Source: Cupriavidus neocaledonicus (GTDB taxonomy: Bacteria > Pseudomonadota > Gammaproteobacteria > Burkholderiales > Burkholderiaceae). From it: a DNA stretch of 49,364 nucleotides. Both the position numbers and the translations under genes were made by a program. The stretch lies in NCBI RefSeq assembly GCF_000372525.1, contig NZ_AQUR01000070.1:1-49364 (forward strand), given 5' to 3'. Below, in pieces: positions 7,595 to 16,187 of the stretch; the first letter of the stretch is position 1, and the number at the start of each line of letters is the position of its first letter. A model generated the notes under the pieces. It had not been told where the DNA came from. It was given only the letters and a program-made list of their open reading frames with translations, and did not search any database.

Positions 7595-9006
7595 CCGGAC
7601 TGCTGCGCGATGAGGCGCCCGAGCGTGGCCACCGCGGCCTCGGCCTCGTCGTTCCACAGGTGGCCGTAGTTGAGCCGGATGCAGTTGCGATACCCCTGCC
7701 GCGCCGAGAAGATCGGCCCCGGCGCGATGCCGATGCCGGCTTCCAGTGCGGCATGGTGCAGGGCCAGCGCATCGAACCCCGCCGCGAATTCCACCCACAG
7801 GAAATACCCGCCCTCCGGCCGCGACACCCGCACCTCGGCCGGGAAATGCTGGCCGATCGCCTCGATCATGCGGCCCTGTTGCATCTCCAGCACGTGGCGC
7901 AGCTTGCGCAGGTGCTTGTCGTAGCCGCCATGCTGCAGGTATTCGGCCAGCGCCACCTGCGCGGGCACGCCGGCCGACAGCGTGGTCATCAGCTTGAGCC
8001 GCTGGATCGCCTCGCCAAAGCGGCCCGGCGCGACCCAGCCGATGCGGAATCCCGGCGCCAGGGTCTTGGAGAACGAGCTGCAATGCATCACCAGCCCCTG
8101 CGTATCGAAGGCCTTGGCCGGCAGCGGGCAGCGGTTGCCGAAGTAGAGCTCGCCATAGACGTCGTCCTCGATCAGCGGCACCTGGTGGCGCGCCAGCAAG
8201 GCCACCAGCGCTTTTTTCTTGTCCTCCGACATGCTGGCGCCGAGCGGATTCTGGAACTGCGTCATGAACCAGCACGCCCTGACCGGGTGGCGCGACAGCG
8301 CGGTGTCGAGCGCGCCCAGGTCGATGCCTTCGGCGGGGTCGACCGGGATCTCGACGGCCTTGAGGCGCAGCCGCTCCAGCGCCTGCAGCGAAGCATAGAA
8401 GCCCGGCGATTCGATCGCGACCACGTCGCCCGGCTGCGTCACCGCCATCAGGCACAGGTTCAGCGCCTCGAGCGCGCCGTTGGTGACGACCAGGTCCCCG
8501 GCCGGCTGCGGCGCGCCCGCGCCCAGGTAGCGCAGCGCGATCTGCCGGCGCAGCGCGGCATTGCCGGGCGGCAGGTCGTTGACCGAGTACCACGGGTCGA
8601 GCGCGCGGCCGGCGCGCGCCAGCGCCTTGCCCAGCCGCTCCCACGGGAACAGCTCGGGCGAAGGAAAGGCCGACCCGAACTGCACCAGCTCGCGGTCGCG
8701 CGCGCCTTCGAGCACGGCGAACACCAGCTTGGAGATGTCCACCGGCGTCGACACCTGCCGCGACGGGCGCGCCTGCGGCTGCGGCAGCTCGCGCCGCGCC
8801 GGCCCCGCCACGTAGTAGCCGGAGCGCTCGCGCGCCCGCACCAGCCCGCGCTCTTCCAGCCGGTAATAGGCCTGGAACGCGGTCGACGGGCTGACGCCGT
8901 ACTGGGCCACGGTCTTGCGGATCGACGGCAGGCGCGTGCCCGGCGGCAGGCTGCCGTTGCGGATATCGGCGGCCAGGGTTTCGGCGAGGGCTTCGTACCG
9001 TTTCAT
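7591..9006 (-). CDS. MocR-type (GntR/aminotransferase) PLP-dependent regulator
   Basis: A 471-residue MocR regulator. Residues 1-70 are a GntR winged helix (LPPGTRLPSIRKTVAQYGVS, then STAFQAYYRLEERGLV), joined by a proline-rich linker to a fold-type I aminotransferase domain. The PLP-binding lysine is expected in SSFSKTLAPGFR near residue 312, and the conserved TNGALEALNL, IEDDVYGEL and C-terminal arginine region (CIRLNYGH) are present. Such proteins sense PLP or an amino acid/amine through the dead aminotransferase domain. It converges with the ABC transporter gene, the two stop codons sharing the palindrome CTAG at 7591-7594. Divergent from the DUF2970 gene. Its target cannot be assigned. 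Confidence 0.92.
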   Translation of the reverse strand: MKRYEALAETLAADIRNGSLPPGTRLPSIRKTVAQYGVSPSTAFQAYYRLEERGLVRARERSGYYVAGPARRELPQPQARPSRQVSTPVDISKLVFAVLEGARDRELVQFGSAFPSPELFPWERLGKALARAGRALDPWYSVNDLPPGNAALRRQIALRYLGAGAPQPAGDLVVTNGALEALNLCLMAVTQPGDVVAIESPGFYASLQALERLRLKAVEIPVDPAEGIDLGALDTALSRHPVRACWFMTQFQNPLGASMSEDKKKALVALLARHQVPLIEDDVYGELYFGNRCPLPAKAFDTQGLVMHCSSFSKTLAPGFRIGWVAPGRFGEAIQRLKLMTTLSAGVPAQVALAEYLQHGGYDKHLRKLRHVLEMQQGRMIEAIGQHFPAEVRVSRPEGGYFLWVEFAAGFDALALHHAALEAGIGIAPGPIFSARQGYRNCIRLNYGHLWNDEAEAAVATLGRLIAQQSG

Positions 9007-9081
9007 GGTGGAATGGGCGGGACGGTGGGGTAGGGGTGCAGGTGGCGGCGGAGGTGACAGGATTATCCCCCGGGCGCATTC

Positions 9082-9112
9082 AACTGATACGTAATTTTTC
9101 CAGTTATCTGAT
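9082..9112. promoter_or_regulatory. Repeated elements in the MocR divergent region
   Basis: The 183-nt gap between the MocR start (9006) and the DUF2970 start (9190) holds an AT-rich patch with an inverted pair AACTG (9082-9086) / CAGTT (9101-9105) and a direct pair CTGAT (9084-9088 and 9108-9112). MocR proteins commonly bind short direct repeats upstream of their own gene, so this is the most likely operator area. The elements are short and could be chance. Confidence 0.3.
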
Positions 9113-9189
9113 GCTGGTATGGCTGGCGGCGACGGACCATAATCGGCCTCTCGTCCCGCTACCCGTTGCCAGTCGAGCCAGGAGATGCC

Positions 9190-9375
9190 ATGAACCCGTT
9201 GAGGCTGTTGCGCACCGTGCTGTGGGGCTTCTTCGGCCTGCGCCAGGGCCGCGAGCACCAGCGCGACCTGGACAACCTGCGCCCGGTGCCGCTGATCGTG
9301 ACCGGCGTGGCCGTCGCCGCCGGCCTGGTGGCGTGCCTGGTGCTGGCGGCCAACTGGGCCGTGTCGGCGGCATGA
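9190..9375 (+). CDS. DUF2970 small membrane protein
   Basis: A 61-residue protein with the DUF2970 pattern (RTVLWGFFGLRQGREH, then LRPVPLI) and one C-terminal membrane helix at about 37-58. An AGGAG at 9180-9184 precedes the ATG by five nt. Function is unknown; in Burkholderiales such proteins are often found near respiratory or cytochrome genes, and here it lies 13 nt ahead of a cytochrome c gene, which may be co-transcribed. Confidence 0.85.
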   Translation: MNPLRLLRTVLWGFFGLRQGREHQRDLDNLRPVPLIVTGVAVAAGLVACLVLAANWAVSAA

Positions 9376-9388
9376 CCTGACTCAATCC

Positions 9389-10750
9389 ATGCGCTTTCCT
9401 TGTCACGGGCCCGGCCCCGCTTTGTCACGCGCTGTGCCCCGCGCTGTGCCCCGGGTGTTGCGCCGGGTGTTGCGCCGGCTGGCCGGCGTGGTACTGGCGC
9501 TGCTGCTGCCCGCGGGCCTGGCGCAGGCCGCCGGCGACGCGCAGCAGGTCGAGCGCGGCCGCTACCTGGCCCGCATCGCCAACTGCGCCGCCTGCCATAC
9601 CAGCGCGGGCGGCAAGCCCTTTGCCGGCGGGCTGCCGATCCGCACCGCGGTCGGCACGCTGTATTCGACCAATATCACGCCGGATGCCGGCAGCGGCATC
9701 GGCGCCTACACCCTGGCCGAGTTCGACCGCGCCTTGCGCCACGGCGTGGCGCGCGACGGCAAGCGCCTGTATCCGGCGATGCCGTACCCGTCGTACGCGC
9801 GCCTGCGCAGCGACGACGTGGCGGCGTTGTACGCCTACCTGCGCGCCGAGGTGGCGCCGGTGGCGCAGCGCAATCCCGCGCCGCAGATGCGCTGGCCATT
9901 CGGCATGCGTGGCCTGCTGGCGCTGTGGAACGTGCTGTTTCTCGATGACGACCCGGTGCGCACCGACCCGGCGCGCGACGCGGCGTGGAACCGCGGCGCG
10001 TACCTGGTGCAGGCGGTGGCGCACTGCGGCGCCTGCCATACGCCGCGCGGCACGCTGTTCGCCGAGAAGGGCCTGGACCAGCGCAGCCGGCAGTTCCTGT
10101 CCGGCGCCAGCGTGGAAGGCTGGTCCGCCACCAACCTGACCGGCGACCAGCTCACCGGGCTGGGCGCCTGGTCGCGCGCGGACATCGCCGAGTTCCTGCG
10201 CACCGGGCGCAATGCGCACGCGACCTCGTTCGGCCCGATGTCGACCGTGGTCTCCACCGCCACCCAGTACATGAGCCCGGCCGATCTCGACGCGGTCGCC
10301 GCCTACCTCAAGTCCCTGCCCGGCGCGCGCGGCGAAAACAAGCCGTTCCGGCACGATCCCGCCACCGCGCAGCAGCTGCGGCAGGGCCGCTTCGACCTGC
10401 CCGGCGCGCGCCAGTACGCAGTGTTCTGCATGCCTTGCCATGGCGCCGACGGCAAGGGCTTCGCCCGCGTGTTCCCGCCGCTGGCCGGCAATCCCACGGT
10501 GGCCGATCCCGATCCGGCGTCGCTGGTCAACCTGCTGCTCGACGGCGCCGTGACCGCCCGGGTGGCGACCGCGCCGTCGGACTACCACATGCCCGGCTAT
10601 GGCTGGACCCTGGACGACCAGGAACTGGCCAACGTGCTGACCTTTATCCGCGGCAGCTGGGGCAACCGCGCCGCGCCGGTGGCGGAGGCCGACGTGGCCG
10701 CGCGGCGCCGGGCCCTGGGCACGCCGCGCACAGCCGAGGCCCAACCATGA
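9389..10750 (+). CDS. Three-haem cytochrome c, dehydrogenase electron acceptor subunit
   Basis: A 453-residue exported cytochrome with three CxxCH haem sites: Cys66-Cys69-His70 (NCAACH), about residues 213-217 (HCGACH) and about 347-351 (FCMPCH). This three-haem layout matches the cytochrome subunits of membrane-bound alcohol, gluconate and sorbitol dehydrogenases, which pass electrons to the quinone pool or terminal oxidases. A hydrophobic segment (LAGVVLALLLPAGLAQA) serves as signal peptide, preceded by an unusually long basic n-region built from two duplicated 12-bp units. No clear ribosome binding site precedes ATG 9389, and in-frame GTG/TTG codons inside the repeat could also be starts. 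The flavoprotein gene follows 7 nt later, a likely redox partner. Confidence 0.88.
   Translation: MRFPCHGPGPALSRAVPRAVPRVLRRVLRRLAGVVLALLLPAGLAQAAGDAQQVERGRYLARIANCAACHTSAGGKPFAGGLPIRTAVGTLYSTNITPDAGSGIGAYTLAEFDRALRHGVARDGKRLYPAMPYPSYARLRSDDVAALYAYLRAEVAPVAQRNPAPQMRWPFGMRGLLALWNVLFLDDDPVRTDPARDAAWNRGAYLVQAVAHCGACHTPRGTLFAEKGLDQRSRQFLSGASVEGWSATNLTGDQLTGLGAWSRADIAEFLRTGRNAHATSFGPMSTVVSTATQYMSPADLDAVAAYLKSLPGARGENKPFRHDPATAQQLRQGRFDLPGARQYAVFCMPCHGADGKGFARVFPPLAGNPTVADPDPASLVNLLLDGAVTARVATAPSDYHMPGYGWTLDDQELANVLTFIRGSWGNRAAPVAEADVAARRRALGTPRTAEAQP
9429..9476 (+). repeat. Two adjacent 12-bp tandem duplications in a signal peptide
   Basis: GCGCTGTGCCCC occurs at 9429-9440 and again at 9441-9452; GGGTGTTGCGCC occurs at 9453-9464 and again at 9465-9476. 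Both are in frame with the cytochrome c gene and yield doubled tetrapeptides, AVPR twice and then VLRR twice, in the n-region of the signal peptide. Confidence 0.93.
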
Positions 10751-10757
10751 GCCGCCG

Positions 10758-12608
10758 ATGACGATCACCCGACGAGACTTCCTCAATGGCACCGCGCTGG
10801 CCATTGCCGCGGGCCTGGCGCCGGCGCAGCTGCTGCACGCGCAGCCGCGCGCGGGCGCGCCGTCCGCTGCCTATCCGCCGGCGCTGACCGGCCTGCGCGG
10901 CAACCATGCCGGCACCTACACGCTGGCGCACAGCCTGGCACGCGAGGGCGCGAAGTATCCCGCGGTGCTGGCGCGCGAAGCCTTCGACCTGGTGGTGGTG
11001 GGCGGCGGCCTCAGCGGCCTGGCGGCGGCATGGTTCTACCGGCGCCGCTTCGGTGCCAACCGCCGCATCCTGATCCTCGACAACCACGACGATTTCGGTG
11101 GCCACGCCAAGCGCAACGAGTTCACGGTGCGCGGCAAGCGGCTGGTGACCTATGGCGGCAGCGCCGAGATGCCGGCAAGCGCGGCCGGCGACGGCGCGGT
11201 GCGCGAGCTGCTGGCCGGGCTCGGGCTCGATGCCGCGCAGCCGCCCGCGGCCGTGGCCGCGGACCCGTATGCCGCGCTCGGCATGGGCCGCGCGGTGTTC
11301 TTCGATGCCGAGCACTTCGGGCGCGACCAGTGGGTGGCGGGCGACCCCTTCGGCGAAGCGATCGATGCGCGCAGCGGCGCGCGCGCGGGCGGCCCCGATG
11401 CGGCGGCCTTGTCGCGCTTCCTCGACAGCGCGCCATTGCCCGCGGCGGACCGCGCCGCGCTGGCGCGGCTGGCCGCAGGCACCACCGATTACCTGCCGGC
11501 GCTGGCGGGCGCCGAACGCAGCGCGGCGCTGCGCACCCTGCGCTACGCCGCCTTCCTGCGCGACCAGGCCGGCATCGGCCTGGCCGGGCAGCGCTTCCTG
11601 CGCAGCCGCAGCCTCGATGCCTATGCGCTCGATGCCGACGGCATCTCGGTGGCCGACGCCATCGCCATCGGCCTGCCCGCCGGCGCCAACATGCCGGCGC
11701 CGGCGGGCAATGCGCGGCTGGGCAAGTCGCCCGCTTCGCGGCTGTGGTTCGCCGATGGCAATGCCTCGCTGGCGCGGCTGCTGGTGCAGAGCCTGATCCC
11801 GGGCGTGGCGCGCGTGGCCGCGCCGGCGCAGGTGGTGTCGGCCGCGTTCGACTACAGCCGTCTGGACCGCGAAGGCGACCCGGTGCGCCTGCGCCTGAAC
11901 AGCACCGCGATCGCGGTCGAGCCCGACGGCCCGATCACGCGCGTCACCTATGGCTTCCGCGGCAATCTGCATCGGGTCGAGGCGCGCCACGTGGTGCTGG
12001 CCGGCTACAACATGATGATCCCGTACCTGCTGCCGTCGCTGCCGGCGCAGCAGAAGGCGGTCCTCCACAACGAGGCCAAGGCGCCGCTGGTCTATACCAA
12101 GGTGGCGCTCGACCACTGGCAGGCGTTTGCCGCGCTGCGCACGCGCCGCATCCATGCGCCGGCGCTGCCCTATACCGATCTCTGGCTGGAGCCGCCCGCG
12201 GGCCGGGAACCGTCAGACCCGGCGGTGCTGCACATGCTCTATGTGCCGACCGTGCCCGACAGCGGCATGCCCGCGCGCGAGCGCTTCCGCGCCGGCCGCG
12301 CCTTGCTGCTGGGCACGCCGTTCGACGCGATGGAACGCGACATCCGCGCGCAGCTCGACCGCATGCTCGGGCACCAGGGCTTTGCTTCGAAGGAGGTGAT
12401 CCGCGGCATCACCATCAACCGCTGGGCGCACGGCTACAGCTACATGCCCGACAGCCTGGCCGGCGAAAACGTCGCGCCGGACGCGGCGTGGCCCGGGCTG
12501 GCCGGCGTCGGCAATATCAGCATCGCCAACAGCGACAACGCCGGCAGCCCTTCGCTGACGGCGGCGGTGGCGCAGGGCAGGCGCGCCATCGAGCGGCTGC
12601 CCGGCTAG
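10758..12608 (+). CDS. Tat-exported FAD-dependent dehydrogenase, spermidine-dehydrogenase-like
   Basis: A 616-residue flavoprotein. A twin-arginine signal (TRRDFLNGTALAIAAGLAP) at the N-terminus predicts export in folded form. The FAD motif VVVGGGLSGLAAA lies at about 77-90, followed by the acidic cofactor strand ILILDNHDDFGGHAKR. Length (about 620) and these features fit SpdH-type spermidine dehydrogenases of Pseudomonas, which oxidise spermidine at the membrane or periplasm, but the substrate of this one is not proven by sequence. It starts 7 nt after the cytochrome c stop, supporting electron transfer to that cytochrome. It converges with the acyltransferase gene, leaving only 7 nt between stops and no visible terminator. 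Confidence 0.8.
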   Translation: MTITRRDFLNGTALAIAAGLAPAQLLHAQPRAGAPSAAYPPALTGLRGNHAGTYTLAHSLAREGAKYPAVLAREAFDLVVVGGGLSGLAAAWFYRRRFGANRRILILDNHDDFGGHAKRNEFTVRGKRLVTYGGSAEMPASAAGDGAVRELLAGLGLDAAQPPAAVAADPYAALGMGRAVFFDAEHFGRDQWVAGDPFGEAIDARSGARAGGPDAAALSRFLDSAPLPAADRAALARLAAGTTDYLPALAGAERSAALRTLRYAAFLRDQAGIGLAGQRFLRSRSLDAYALDADGISVADAIAIGLPAGANMPAPAGNARLGKSPASRLWFADGNASLARLLVQSLIPGVARVAAPAQVVSAAFDYSRLDREGDPVRLRLNSTAIAVEPDGPITRVTYGFRGNLHRVEARHVVLAGYNMMIPYLLPSLPAQQKAVLHNEAKAPLVYTKVALDHWQAFAALRTRRIHAPALPYTDLWLEPPAGREPSDPAVLHMLYVPTVPDSGMPARERFRAGRALLLGTPFDAMERDIRAQLDRMLGHQGFASKEVIRGITINRWAHGYSYMPDSLAGENVAPDAAWPGLAGVGNISIANSDNAGSPSLTAAVAQGRRAIERLPG

Positions 12609-12615
12609 CGGCGGC

Positions 12616-13617
12616 TCAGCCCTGGCGCGGCGGCGTCAGCGCCTCGATTTCAGCATCCTTGGCCTGCCACTGGCGTGCCAGCCAGTGGTGGAATTCGGTG
12701 CGGAAGGCCTTGTCGCTGCCGTAGTCGGCATCGCAGAAAGACGGCGGCACCGGCAGCTGGCGCATGCGCACCAGCACCGGGCCGGCACGCCCGCAGGCCA
12801 GGTCCCAGAAGCCCGGCGCGCCTTCCGGGTAGACGATGGTGACATCGATGAGCGAACGGAACTTGTTGCCCATCGCGTTCAGCGCCACCGCCAGGCCGCC
12901 GGCCTTGGGCTTGAGCAGGTGGCGGTAGGGCGAATCCTGCGCGGCGTGCTTGGCCGCGGTAAAGCGCGTGCCTTCGGCAAACACCATCACGCTGGTGGGC
13001 ACCAGCGAGAACTTGGCGCAGGCGCGCCGGGCGGTCTCCTGGTCCTGGCGCCGCAAGGCCGGGTTGCGGCGCAGCTCGGTCTTGCCGTGCCGCTTCATGA
13101 ACGGGAAGTCCAGCGCCCACCAGGCCAGGCCGATCACCGGCACATATATCAGCTGCTGCTTCAGGAAGAACTTCAGCAGCGGGATGCGCCGGTTCAGCGA
13201 CCGCTGCAGCACGAAGATATCGGCCCACGACTGGTGGTTGCAATTGACCAGGTACCAGTCGGCATAGCGCAGCCCCTCGTTGCCGCGGATGTCCCAGGGC
13301 TCGCGCTGGATCCACGCGAACCAGCCGGTGTTGCCCGAGATCCAGGCGGTGGCGATGCCGTTGAGCAGCGGGTCGAGGCGGCGCCTGGCCGCGGCGAACG
13401 GCAGCGCCAGCTTCAGCAGCGCCAGCGGAAACAGCAGCGCGCACCAGAACAGCGTGCTGGCGACCAGCAGGGTCCAGCTGACGATGCCGGTGACAAAGGC
13501 GAAGCGGCCGCGCGGCACCGGAGCCCGGCGGCGTGGCACGGCAGGGGCTGCGGAAATGGGCTGGCTGGCGTCGGGGGAAGCGGAGGAAGCTGAGGAAGAA
13601 GAGGGCAACGTCGTCAT
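12616..13617 (-). CDS. PlsC-family membrane acyltransferase (YihG-like)
   Basis: A 333-residue 1-acylglycerol-phosphate acyltransferase-family protein. The catalytic H-x4-D box is present as NHQSWAD, and the second acyltransferase box as FAEGTRF. Two hydrophobic segments near residues 38-75 (FVTGIVSWTLLVASTLFWCA and following) place it in the inner membrane. Length and the large N-terminal membrane region resemble YihG/LPLAT-type enzymes that adjust phospholipid acyl chains rather than the essential shorter PlsC. A Ser/Pro-rich N-terminus (residues 4-30) is low complexity. The start ATG 13617 lacks a strong ribosome binding site. Confidence 0.87.
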   Translation of the reverse strand: MTTLPSSSSASSASPDASQPISAAPAVPRRRAPVPRGRFAFVTGIVSWTLLVASTLFWCALLFPLALLKLALPFAAARRRLDPLLNGIATAWISGNTGWFAWIQREPWDIRGNEGLRYADWYLVNCNHQSWADIFVLQRSLNRRIPLLKFFLKQQLIYVPVIGLAWWALDFPFMKRHGKTELRRNPALRRQDQETARRACAKFSLVPTSVMVFAEGTRFTAAKHAAQDSPYRHLLKPKAGGLAVALNAMGNKFRSLIDVTIVYPEGAPGFWDLACGRAGPVLVRMRQLPVPPSFCDADYGSDKAFRTEFHHWLARQWQAKDAEIEALTPPRQG

Positions 13618-13709
13618 GGGCGCCAGTTTGCAGGCAGGAAAGAAATTGGAGCTTGCGCTTGATCAACGCGGACGGTGGCTCACGGGTATTTTAAGGGCGC
13701 GCGAGGCCG

Positions 13710-14678
13710 TCAAAACACCAGTGTCGCCGTGCCCATGAAGGTGTTGGTACTCTTCAGCCGGTTCTTGCTTGCCACCGACGGAACCCAGCGCAGGCCCAGC
13801 GACAGCAGGCTCCGGGCGCCGACCTTGGTGTCGTAGGTGACGATCGGCCCCACCGCCCAGTCGTGTCCGCGGAAGCCGTTCAGGCGGTCCGCCAGCGGGC
13901 CGCTGTCGTCGCCCAGCTGTTGCGTGGTGCCGGCGATCAGGCCCACGCCGGCGCCGTTGGCAAAGCGCTTGAGCAGCATCGTGTCGAGCGTGAACAGCGG
14001 CGCGTTCTGGTAGTCGGTGGCGTGGTTGCGGGTGTAGAACTGGATCCCGGCAACCGCATCGAACTCGAGCCCGTGTTCGGGGAACAGCCTGGTGTAGGCC
14101 ACCTGCGGAATGAAGGTCCAGTTGTTGAGGCTGGGATTGGCCAGGGCGTTGGCATCGTACTTGCCGGTCGGCGCCCACACGTTCAGGCTCAGCGCCACGT
14201 GTTCGGTCTTGGAAAAATGGTAGCCGGCGATGACCGGCGCAAACGCGATGTCGAACAGGTTCGAGGCGGTGTCCTGGGTGCTGAGGCCGCGGCCGCCGAC
14301 AGCAAGGTTGGCCGTGACCCTGGTCCACACATAGGGCAGCGTAAAGCTGGAGGCGAAGTTCCAGGCGCCGGTGTCGGTGTCCCACACTTTCATTACCGTG
14401 GCCAGGGTGAAGGCGATCTTGCCGTCGATGCCGGCCGAGGCCTTGCCCGCGATCGGCACGGTGCGGCTGCCGCCGATCGAGCCGTCGAGGTAGATCTCGC
14501 CGACGTTGACGATCAGCGCCGGCTCGGGCGACACGATCCCCGCGTTGGGGACCACGCTGGTGCCGGTGACGGGACGCCCGAGCGCGCCTTCGGTGGCGTG
14601 GGCACCGGCGCAGGCCAGCAGCAGCGGTGCAGTCAGGGCAAGCCGTTGTGCGAGGGTCGTGGTCATGGGCATCGGCAT
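13710..14678 (-). CDS. Outer-membrane transporter-like beta-barrel protein (SphA/phenol-pathway type)
   Basis: An exported barrel-like protein of 322 residues if started at ATG 14678 (in-frame ATGs at 14672 and 14666 are equally possible; none has a clear ribosome binding site). A signal peptide (LALTAPLLLACAGAHA) precedes a mature part rich in alternating aromatic strands and ending in phenylalanine (MGTATLVF), the outer-membrane sorting signature. The pattern resembles the 'transporter, MetA-pathway of phenol degradation' family (PF13557), which are assumed channels for aromatic or hydrophobic compounds. It stands alone, divergent from the D15-type protein gene. Confidence 0.75.
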   Translation of the reverse strand: MPMPMTTTLAQRLALTAPLLLACAGAHATEGALGRPVTGTSVVPNAGIVSPEPALIVNVGEIYLDGSIGGSRTVPIAGKASAGIDGKIAFTLATVMKVWDTDTGAWNFASSFTLPYVWTRVTANLAVGGRGLSTQDTASNLFDIAFAPVIAGYHFSKTEHVALSLNVWAPTGKYDANALANPSLNNWTFIPQVAYTRLFPEHGLEFDAVAGIQFYTRNHATDYQNAPLFTLDTMLLKRFANGAGVGLIAGTTQQLGDDSGPLADRLNGFRGHDWAVGPIVTYDTKVGARSLLSLGLRWVPSVASKNRLKSTNTFMGTATLVF

Positions 14679-14902
14679 GTAGGGCAGACCGGGCAGGGCA
14701 CGCGGCCTGCGCCCGCCGCAATGAGACATCGCGATGAAAGCGGGCGCGGCCGCCGGTTTTTTCGACATTGCATACTAGCAGCAATCCCCCGCGTCACGGT
14801 TGGCGTGAAAACACGCAAAAACTTTCATCACGGCATCGCAAAGTTTTACTTCCCAGCGCCGAAGCCGGTCAGCGATGATGCTTGCCGATGATTCGTCCCG
14901 CC
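14679..14902. other. Divergent intergenic region between two outer-membrane protein genes
   Basis: This 224-nt gap should hold promoters for both outer-membrane genes. It contains AT-rich tracts around 14755-14855 but I do not find a convincing -35/-10 pair or operator on either strand. Confidence 0.4.
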
Positions 14903-16051
14903 ATGACAAAACGCATTGCCGCGCTGATGGGCGCACTGGTCGTGTGCTGGTGCGGCGCCGCACGGGCGCAGGCCGAGGCGGCCGGCGCCAAGAAGCCGTT
15001 GTCGTTCTTCGATCCGCAAGACGGCGCGCTGGACATGAGCGACTTCCTGCTCAACCACAGCGGCGCGCTGCCGGTGCCCACCATCATCACCGAGCCCGCG
15101 GTCGGCTACGGCGCGGGCCTCGGGCTGATGTTCTTCTCGCAATCGATGGCCGATGCCGCCGCCAGCGCCAGGGCCAGCGGCAAGGGCCCGGCGCCGCCCA
15201 ACATCACCGGCGTCGGCGGCGCCTATACCGAGAATGGCACCTGGGGCGCCGGCGCCGCGCATTTCCACACCTGGGACGGCGACCGCTACCGCTATCTCGG
15301 CGCGCTGGCCAAGGTCGATGCCAACCTCGACTACTACGGCTTGCGCAACCAGCCGCGCGCTTACGAGCTGCGCGGGGTGTTCCTGGTGCAGCAACTGCTG
15401 GTGCGCATCGCCGACACCCGCTGGTACGCGGGCCCGCGCTATGTGTACTTCGATTCGACCGCGACCTTCAAGGCGGGCGATGCCGGCGAGCTTGGCAGCT
15501 TCGACCAGACCCAGCGTATCGGCAAGGCCGGGCTGGTGATCGACTACGACTCGCGCGACAACATCTTCTACCCCAGCCGCGGCAGCTATGCCGAACTCGA
15601 GGCGCAGTTCGCGCGCGGCGGCTTCGGCAGTACCCAGTCGTTCAACATGTATAACGCGCGCGGCTTTACCTGGCTGCCCCTGGCGCGCACCGTGATCCTG
15701 GGCCTGCGCGCCGATACGCGCTTTTCCAGCGGCGACGTGCCCTTCTATGCGCAGCCCTACATCGACCTGCGCGGCGTGCAGAAGGGGCGCTACCAGGACC
15801 GCAACGCGCTCGCGGCGGAAATGGAGTTGCGCTGGGACATGACCCCGCGCTGGTCGCTGCTGGGCTTCACCGGGGTCGGCAAGGCCTATGGGCGCTGGCA
15901 CGATTTTTCCGATGCTACGACTGTCTACAGCGTCGGCGCGGGCTTTCGCTACATGATCGCGCGCAAGCTGGGGGTGTCGATCGGCCTGGATGTCGCGCAC
16001 AGCAAGGGCCAGAACGCGTTCTATATCCAGGTCGGCAGCGCCTGGCGCTGA
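14903..16051 (+). CDS. BamA/TamA-type surface antigen (D15) outer-membrane protein
   Basis: A 382-residue exported beta-barrel protein. The start ATG 14903 gives a clean signal peptide (MTKRIAALMGALVVCWC, cleaved after ARAQA); ATG 14888 is an alternative. The C-terminal half has the bacterial surface antigen (PF01103) pattern: YDSRDNIFYPSRGSY, repeated aromatic strands, and a final GSAWR strand. There is no room for POTRA domains, so this is a short barrel-only member, unlike BamA. Function unknown. It is followed 136 nt later by the sulfatase-maturation gene cluster on the same strand. Confidence 0.82.
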   Translation: MTKRIAALMGALVVCWCGAARAQAEAAGAKKPLSFFDPQDGALDMSDFLLNHSGALPVPTIITEPAVGYGAGLGLMFFSQSMADAAASARASGKGPAPPNITGVGGAYTENGTWGAGAAHFHTWDGDRYRYLGALAKVDANLDYYGLRNQPRAYELRGVFLVQQLLVRIADTRWYAGPRYVYFDSTATFKAGDAGELGSFDQTQRIGKAGLVIDYDSRDNIFYPSRGSYAELEAQFARGGFGSTQSFNMYNARGFTWLPLARTVILGLRADTRFSSGDVPFYAQPYIDLRGVQKGRYQDRNALAAEMELRWDMTPRWSLLGFTGVGKAYGRWHDFSDATTVYSVGAGFRYMIARKLGVSIGLDVAHSKGQNAFYIQVGSAWR

Positions 16052-16187
16052 AGCGACAGCGGAATGCGAAAAAAACTTAATTCACTGCTGCCTGAAATCA
16101 TAAAAAGCTGACTTCTGATTGCCGAATCCATCTGAGATCATTGTTTTCGCTGAATCGGCGCGATGTTTTGCATACAGAGACAATGGC

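Noticed and set aside
6524..9079. An 851-residue minus-strand open frame
   Set aside because: It spans the MocR gene in another frame and the antisense of the ABC gene; both real genes are recognised in the competing frames.
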